The translations under genes and the position numbers were made by a program. From contig JAUUZN010000018.1 in NCBI GenBank assembly GCA_030589945.1, positions 1 to 38,793 on the forward strand: a DNA stretch of 38,793 bases, read 5' to 3'. The notes under the pieces were generated by a model, which was given only the letters and a program-made list of their open reading frames with translations, made no database searches and was not told the DNA's origin. Positions 35,342 to 38,793 of this stretch are shown in pieces. Numbering within the stretch: the stretch's first letter is position 1; the number at the start of each line of letters is the position of its first letter. This DNA is from Gammaproteobacteria bacterium (GTDB lineage Bacteria; Pseudomonadota; Gammaproteobacteria; Enterobacterales; GCA-2746155).

Positions 35342-36742
35342 ATGGAATTTTTACCAATATTTTTAAGCAGTCGTGATAAAGCGATCGCTGTAGTGGGTGG
35401 CGGAGTTGCTGCCGCACGAAAAATTGATATTTTACTTCGATCAAATTGTGCAATTACTGTTTATGCAGATGATTTAATCGAAGAACTTGATGATCTTGCC
35501 AGTGAAGGGACCATTACACATCAGGCTCGTAATTTGACTGAGGCGGATCTTAACGACTGTATCGCTGCTTTTGGAGCCTCTGCAGATCCCCAAATAAATA
35601 CAGAACTTAGTGTCCTAGCAAAAAATGCATCAGTTCCGGTTAATATTGTTGATAATCCAAGCCTTTGTGATTTCATCATGCCTGCAACGGTTGATCGTAG
35701 TCCAATTATTATTGCAGTTTCTTCCAGTGGTACGACTCCATTACTCGCAAGGCTTTTGCGTTCACGCATTGAGACTGCAATACCAGCGGCTTATGGACGA
35801 TTGGCTAAATTTGCAGGAACCTATCGCGATCGAGTCAAAACAATGGTCACAGACAGTAAGCGTCGCCTGAGGTTTTGGGAAGTGATGACTAATGGGCCCG
35901 TTGCTGAACATATATTGGCTGGTAAGGACGAGGAAGCAATAGTGCTGGCAGATCAGATGTTAGATATAGCTGCACAGGATAACGAGCTAATTACCAAGGG
36001 TGAAGTTTATCTTGTGGGAGCCGGTCCAGGTGACCCAGATTTATTGACCTTTAGAGCGTTAAGGCTGATGCAGCAAACCGATGTGGTTTTATACGACAGA
36101 TTAATTGGTGACGGTATTCTAGATTTGGTAAGACGTGATGCAGAACGTATCTATGTTGGTAAACGTAAGGATGATCATGCGGTGCCACAGGAAGAAATTT
36201 CTGAATTACTGGTAACTCTGGCCAAGCAGGGCAAAAGGGTATTAAGACTCAAGGGTGGTGATCCCTTTACCTTTGGTCGTGGTGGCGAAGAGATTGAAGC
36301 GCTCACAGAACAGCAAATTTCATTTCAAGTGGTGCCTGGCATAACCGCTGCTCATGGTTGTTCAACCTACGCTGGTATTCCACTCACGCACCGTGATCAT
36401 GCGCAGATCTGCGTTTTTGTTACCGGCCATGTAAAAGATGGTGAATTAAACCTTAATTGGGACACGTTGGTAAAACCAAACCAGACGGTCGCTATTTATA
36501 TGGGCTTATCATCATTACCATTAATCACTGAAAATCTAATTAAGCATGGTGCATCTGAAGATCTACCCATCGCGCTTATTGCCGACGGTACCAGAGTCGG
36601 CCAGCGTGTAGTGACCGGTACACTGTCTAATATTTCAGATAAGGTTGAAAAAGAAGGATTACAAAGTCCAGCAATGATTATTGTTGGAACGGTTGTTACA
36701 CTTCGTGAAAAATTAAGTTGGTTTAAAGGTGCTAGCAATTAA
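35342..36742 (+). CDS. cysG: CysG, trifunctional sirohaem synthase
   Basis: CysG makes sirohaem from uroporphyrinogen III. The 466 residues include the N-terminal dehydrogenase/ferrochelatase (NAD site VVGGGVAAARK at 18-27, Asp104 in VNIVDN, Ser128 in AVSSSG), a linker helix region (about 140-215), and a C-terminal uroporphyrinogen III methyltransferase (from about 217: VYLVGAGPGDPDLLT, VLRLKGGDPFTFGRGGEE, VVPGITAAHGC, PLTHRDHA). Asp104 and Ser128 have the same numbers as in Salmonella CysG. Sirohaem is needed by DsrAB next door. The gene is last in the plus-strand operon; its stop codon overlaps a strong hairpin that probably ends transcription. Confidence 0.95.
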   Translation: MEFLPIFLSSRDKAIAVVGGGVAAARKIDILLRSNCAITVYADDLIEELDDLASEGTITHQARNLTEADLNDCIAAFGASADPQINTELSVLAKNASVPVNIVDNPSLCDFIMPATVDRSPIIIAVSSSGTTPLLARLLRSRIETAIPAAYGRLAKFAGTYRDRVKTMVTDSKRRLRFWEVMTNGPVAEHILAGKDEEAIVLADQMLDIAAQDNELITKGEVYLVGAGPGDPDLLTFRALRLMQQTDVVLYDRLIGDGILDLVRRDAERIYVGKRKDDHAVPQEEISELLVTLAKQGKRVLRLKGGDPFTFGRGGEEIEALTEQQISFQVVPGITAAHGCSTYAGIPLTHRDHAQICVFVTGHVKDGELNLNWDTLVKPNQTVAIYMGLSSLPLITENLIKHGASEDLPIALIADGTRVGQRVVTGTLSNISDKVEKEGLQSPAMIIVGTVVTLREKLSWFKGASN

Positions 36743-36788
36743 AAATAGGGGTCAGAGTGAATTTTAATTTACTCTGACCCCTATTTTT
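36741..36788. repeat. Palindromic hairpin element, copy 1 (probable bidirectional terminator)
   Basis: Perfect 18-bp arms (36741-36758 and 36771-36788, containing aggggtcagagt) enclose a 12-base loop, and a T-run follows on both strands. It begins at the cysG stop codon. The same core palindrome recurs after the nitrilase. The aggggtcagagt sequence is one I associate with repeats near REP-associated tyrosine transposases, though none is in the window. Confidence 0.85.
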
Positions 36789-36840
36789 AATCTATGACAA
36801 ACGGTAGCACTACGTTCAAACTATAATAATAGGATTTAAG

Positions 36841-37779
36841 ATGCCCAACGTCGCTGTTATACAAGAAGCTCCTGTTTATCTCGATAAAGTAAATACAATT
36901 ATAAAAGCCTGTGAACTGGTGAAGATCGCTGCATCAGAAGGTGCAGAGTTAATTGTTTTTTCAGAGGCTTTTATTCCAGGGTATCCTGCGTGGATCTGGC
37001 GTCTTAGACCTGGGGGTGATTGGGGACTTTGTGAAGAGACACATGCATTATTATTAAAAAATGCAGTCAACATTGATTCGAATGACCTACAGCCATTGAT
37101 GGAATGTGCAAAACAAAATCAGGTGACGATTGTCTGTGGGATGAATGAGCGTGATAATGGAACCAGCAGATCAACCCTCTTCAATAGTTTAGTCACAATT
37201 GGTACAGAAGGTAAAATTATCAACCACCATCGAAAATTGATGCCTACAAATCCAGAACGAATGACTTGGGGCTTTGGTGATGCTACAGGGTTAAAGGTTG
37301 TTGATACGCCTGTGGGTAGAATTGGTGGGTTAATTTGTTGGGAATCGTATATGCCGCTTGCACGCTACACTCTTTATTCTCAAGGTATTGAGATTTATAT
37401 AGCTCCTACCTATGACAGCGGTGATGATTGGATCAGCAGTATGCAACATATTGCAAGAGAGGGTCGTTGTTGGGTCATCAACAGTGGTTGTGCGATTCAG
37501 CGAGCCGATCTTCCCGATGATTTTCCAGAGAAAGAACGTCTCTATTCTGAAGATGAAGATTGGGTCAATCCTGGTGATTCAACCGTTATTGCTCCGGGTG
37601 GTGAGATTGTTGCTGGGCCAATGCGGCAAGAAAAAGGTATTTTATATTGTGACATCGATTCTGAAAAGAGTGCCACATCAAAACGGGCATTAGATGTGGC
37701 TGGACATTATTCAAGACCCGATATTTTTACATTAAAGGTTAACAATAAGGCCCAGAAATCCATTAAGTTTGAAGATTAA
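36841..37779 (+). CDS. Nitrilase (carbon-nitrogen hydrolase)
   Basis: Nitrilases convert nitriles to carboxylic acids and ammonia. The 312-residue protein has the full catalytic triad: Glu42 (FSEAFIPGYP), Lys132 (HHRKLMPT) and Cys166 (GLICWESYMPL, the CWE signature of true nitrilases rather than amidases). WGFGDATG and the downstream YIAPTYDSGDDW region also fit. The ATG has an AGGA site 6-7 bases upstream. It lies 98 bases after cysG with a hairpin terminator between, and a second copy of that hairpin follows it, so it is an isolated unit. Substrate (aromatic, aliphatic or cyanide-related) cannot be read from sequence alone. Confidence 0.92.
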   Translation: MPNVAVIQEAPVYLDKVNTIIKACELVKIAASEGAELIVFSEAFIPGYPAWIWRLRPGGDWGLCEETHALLLKNAVNIDSNDLQPLMECAKQNQVTIVCGMNERDNGTSRSTLFNSLVTIGTEGKIINHHRKLMPTNPERMTWGFGDATGLKVVDTPVGRIGGLICWESYMPLARYTLYSQGIEIYIAPTYDSGDDWISSMQHIAREGRCWVINSGCAIQRADLPDDFPEKERLYSEDEDWVNPGDSTVIAPGGEIVAGPMRQEKGILYCDIDSEKSATSKRALDVAGHYSRPDIFTLKVNNKAQKSIKFED

Positions 37780-37796
37780 TCTACAATTTTGTCAAT

Positions 37797-37834
37797 TAGG
37801 GGTCAGAGTGAATTAAAATTCACTCTGACCCCTA
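37797..37834. repeat. Palindromic hairpin element, copy 2 (probable bidirectional terminator)
   Basis: Perfect 18-bp arms (37797-37814 and 37817-37834, taggggtcagagtgaatt and its complement) enclose a 2-base centre, followed on the plus strand by a T-run. It is nearly identical to the copy at 36741-36788 and sits between the convergent nitrilase and nfeD, so it can end both. Confidence 0.87.
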
Positions 37835-37838
37835 TTTT

Positions 37839-38294
37839 TTAATTAACAACTTCAACCTTCAATGTGGCTCCATCAACATCGACAATGAGGACAAGTTTGT
37901 CTTTATCGAGATCGTCGCCATTGACTCTCCAAAAGGTATCATCAAGTTGAACGCGACCGACACCATTAACAATGGCTTCAATGAGAACCGTTTTTCGGCC
38001 AACCAATGCCTTTCCTCTTTGGTTCAGAACGCCTGATTCTGGATCATCGGATTCGTTATTTTTACTCCAATAACGCCAACCAAACAGACTGAGAACTGAA
38101 AATATTGAAAATATAAAGAATTGCCATTGCCAGCTAATCTCTGGAAAGATATAAAGCAGGGAGCCGACGAGCAATGCACCCGCTCCAAACCACATCAGTA
38201 CGAATCCAGGCAGTAACATTTCAAGGATGATTAACACCAACCCCAAAACAATCCAATGCCAATAAAGTAGGTCTTCAATGTTCAGAATTTCCAT
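37839..38294 (-). CDS. NfeD family membrane protein (short form)
   Basis: The 151-residue protein has two or three membrane helices (about 12-34 with the LEMLLPG turn, 37-51 and 55-72) and a C-terminal OB-fold domain (about 95-150: GRKTVLIEAIVNGVGRVQLDDTFW). NfeD proteins work with SPFH/stomatin partners in membrane microdomains. The gene lies 26 bases downstream of such a partner, the usual pairing. This is the short NfeD type without the serine protease domain. Specific physiological role unknown. Confidence 0.9.
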   Translation of the reverse strand: MEILNIEDLLYWHWIVLGLVLIILEMLLPGFVLMWFGAGALLVGSLLYIFPEISWQWQFFIFSIFSVLSLFGWRYWSKNNESDDPESGVLNQRGKALVGRKTVLIEAIVNGVGRVQLDDTFWRVNGDDLDKDKLVLIVDVDGATLKVEVVN

Positions 38295-38320
38295 AGAGTC
38301 ATTATTCCTTTAACGGGTTG

Positions 38321-38793
38321 TTATGCAACAGGATTAGATTTTATTCCAGCAGATTTAGCGAGCTCTGCAATACCTGCAATTGAGCCAATTACAGAACTGG
38401 CTTCTAACGGCATGAGTACAAGCTTAGAATTGTCGGCCGCGCCAATATCTTTAAGTGCTTCAATGTATTTTTGCGAGACAAAATAATTGATTGCTTGGAT
38501 ATCACCGCCAGCGATTGCATCCGATACCATTTTAGTCGCAGCAGCTTCCGCCTCTGCCTGTCGCTCTCTAGCTTCGGCTTCTAAAAAGGCAGCCTGTCTT
38601 GAACCTTCTGCTTTACGTATTTCAGATTCTTTTTGACCTTCCGCAATCAGTATGGCAGATTGTTTTGCGCCTTCAGCATCTAGAATCTGAGCACGTTTTA
38701 GACGTTCTGCTTTCATCTGTCTGCCCATCGCTTCAACAAGATCCTTCGGTGGTAAAATATCCTTAATTTCAATTCGAGTAACTTTGATGCCCC
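38321..38793 (-). CDS. SPFH/band 7 family protein (paraslipin, QmcA-like), truncated by window edge
   Basis: The frame stays open to the right end of the window, so the N-terminus (membrane anchor and most of the SPFH domain) is missing; the ATG at 38728 is internal. The visible 157 residues start with [22 protein letters not shown], then a helical, Ala/Glu/Arg-rich coiled coil ([15 protein letters not shown]...[18 protein letters not shown]), and a typical C-terminal [31 protein letters not shown]. These features match the QmcA/paraslipin group. It is followed by nfeD, its usual partner. Confidence 0.92.
   Translation of the reverse strand, partial: GIKVTRIEIKDILPPKDLVEAMGRQMKAERLKRAQILDAEGAKQSAILIAEGQKESEIRKAEGSRQAAFLEAEARERQAEAEAAATKMVSDAIAGGDIQAINYFVSQKYIEALKDIGAADNSKLVLMPLEASSVIGSIAGIAELAKSAGIKSNPVA

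Noticed and set aside
36741-37834. Insertion sequence carrying the nitrilase
   Set aside because: No transposase gene and no target duplication could be seen; the flanking palindromes alone also fit terminators, so only reported as a finding.

Overview
The window looks like chromosomal DNA from a sulfur-oxidising gammaproteobacterium. The strongest evidence is an almost complete reverse (oxidative) dissimilatory sulfite reductase locus on the minus strand, read in the order dsrA-B-E-F-H-C-M-K-L-J-O-P, then a TrpD2-like gene, dsrN and a stand-alone sirohaem-synthesis gene. dsrE, dsrF, dsrH and dsrL mark the sulfur-oxidising version of the pathway rather than sulfate reduction. The DNA is visibly AT-rich. 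Gram-negative features include lipoproteins, an outer-membrane beta-barrel and a GlyGly-CTERM protease. I cannot name the genus. No tRNA, rRNA, CRISPR array, phage or transposase gene was seen.

Left part (1-8640): the 3' end of a peptidoglycan amidase; a small periplasmic cytochrome c; a minus-strand operon of a cupredoxin-like periplasmic protein, a membrane HAMP-GGDEF-EAL c-di-GMP protein with a degenerate GGDEF site, and a predicted outer-membrane barrel; then, divergently, a small lipoprotein overlapping a BvgS-like hybrid histidine kinase.

Middle (8640-19700): a 1414-residue secreted M36 (fungalysin-type) metalloprotease with a PA insert, PKD/REJ-like repeats and a GlyGly-CTERM anchor; a lipoprotein; a single-module C-A-T-E non-ribosomal peptide synthetase whose E domain has lost the catalytic glutamate motif; and an AroG-type DAHP synthase read divergently from it.

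Dsr region (19700-33820): DsrAB with the DsrEFH and DsrC sulfur carriers, the DsrMKJOP membrane complex and DsrL oxidise persulfide sulfur to sulfite. CobB-like DsrN and the CysG N-terminal-like protein supply or modify the sirohaem cofactor. The gaps dsrA/dsrB and dsrB/dsrE carry direct and inverted repeats, and a plausible sigma70-type promoter with a 5'-UTR hairpin precedes dsrA.

Right part (33900-38793): divergent from dsrA is a plus-strand operon of an Fe(II)/2-oxoglutarate dioxygenase, two very small proteins of unknown function and a full-length CysG. It is the least explained part of the sulfur locus and my main candidate for something undescribed. A nitrilase follows, bracketed by two near-identical palindromic hairpins. 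The window ends in an nfeD/paraslipin pair on the minus strand, the paraslipin being cut by the window edge.
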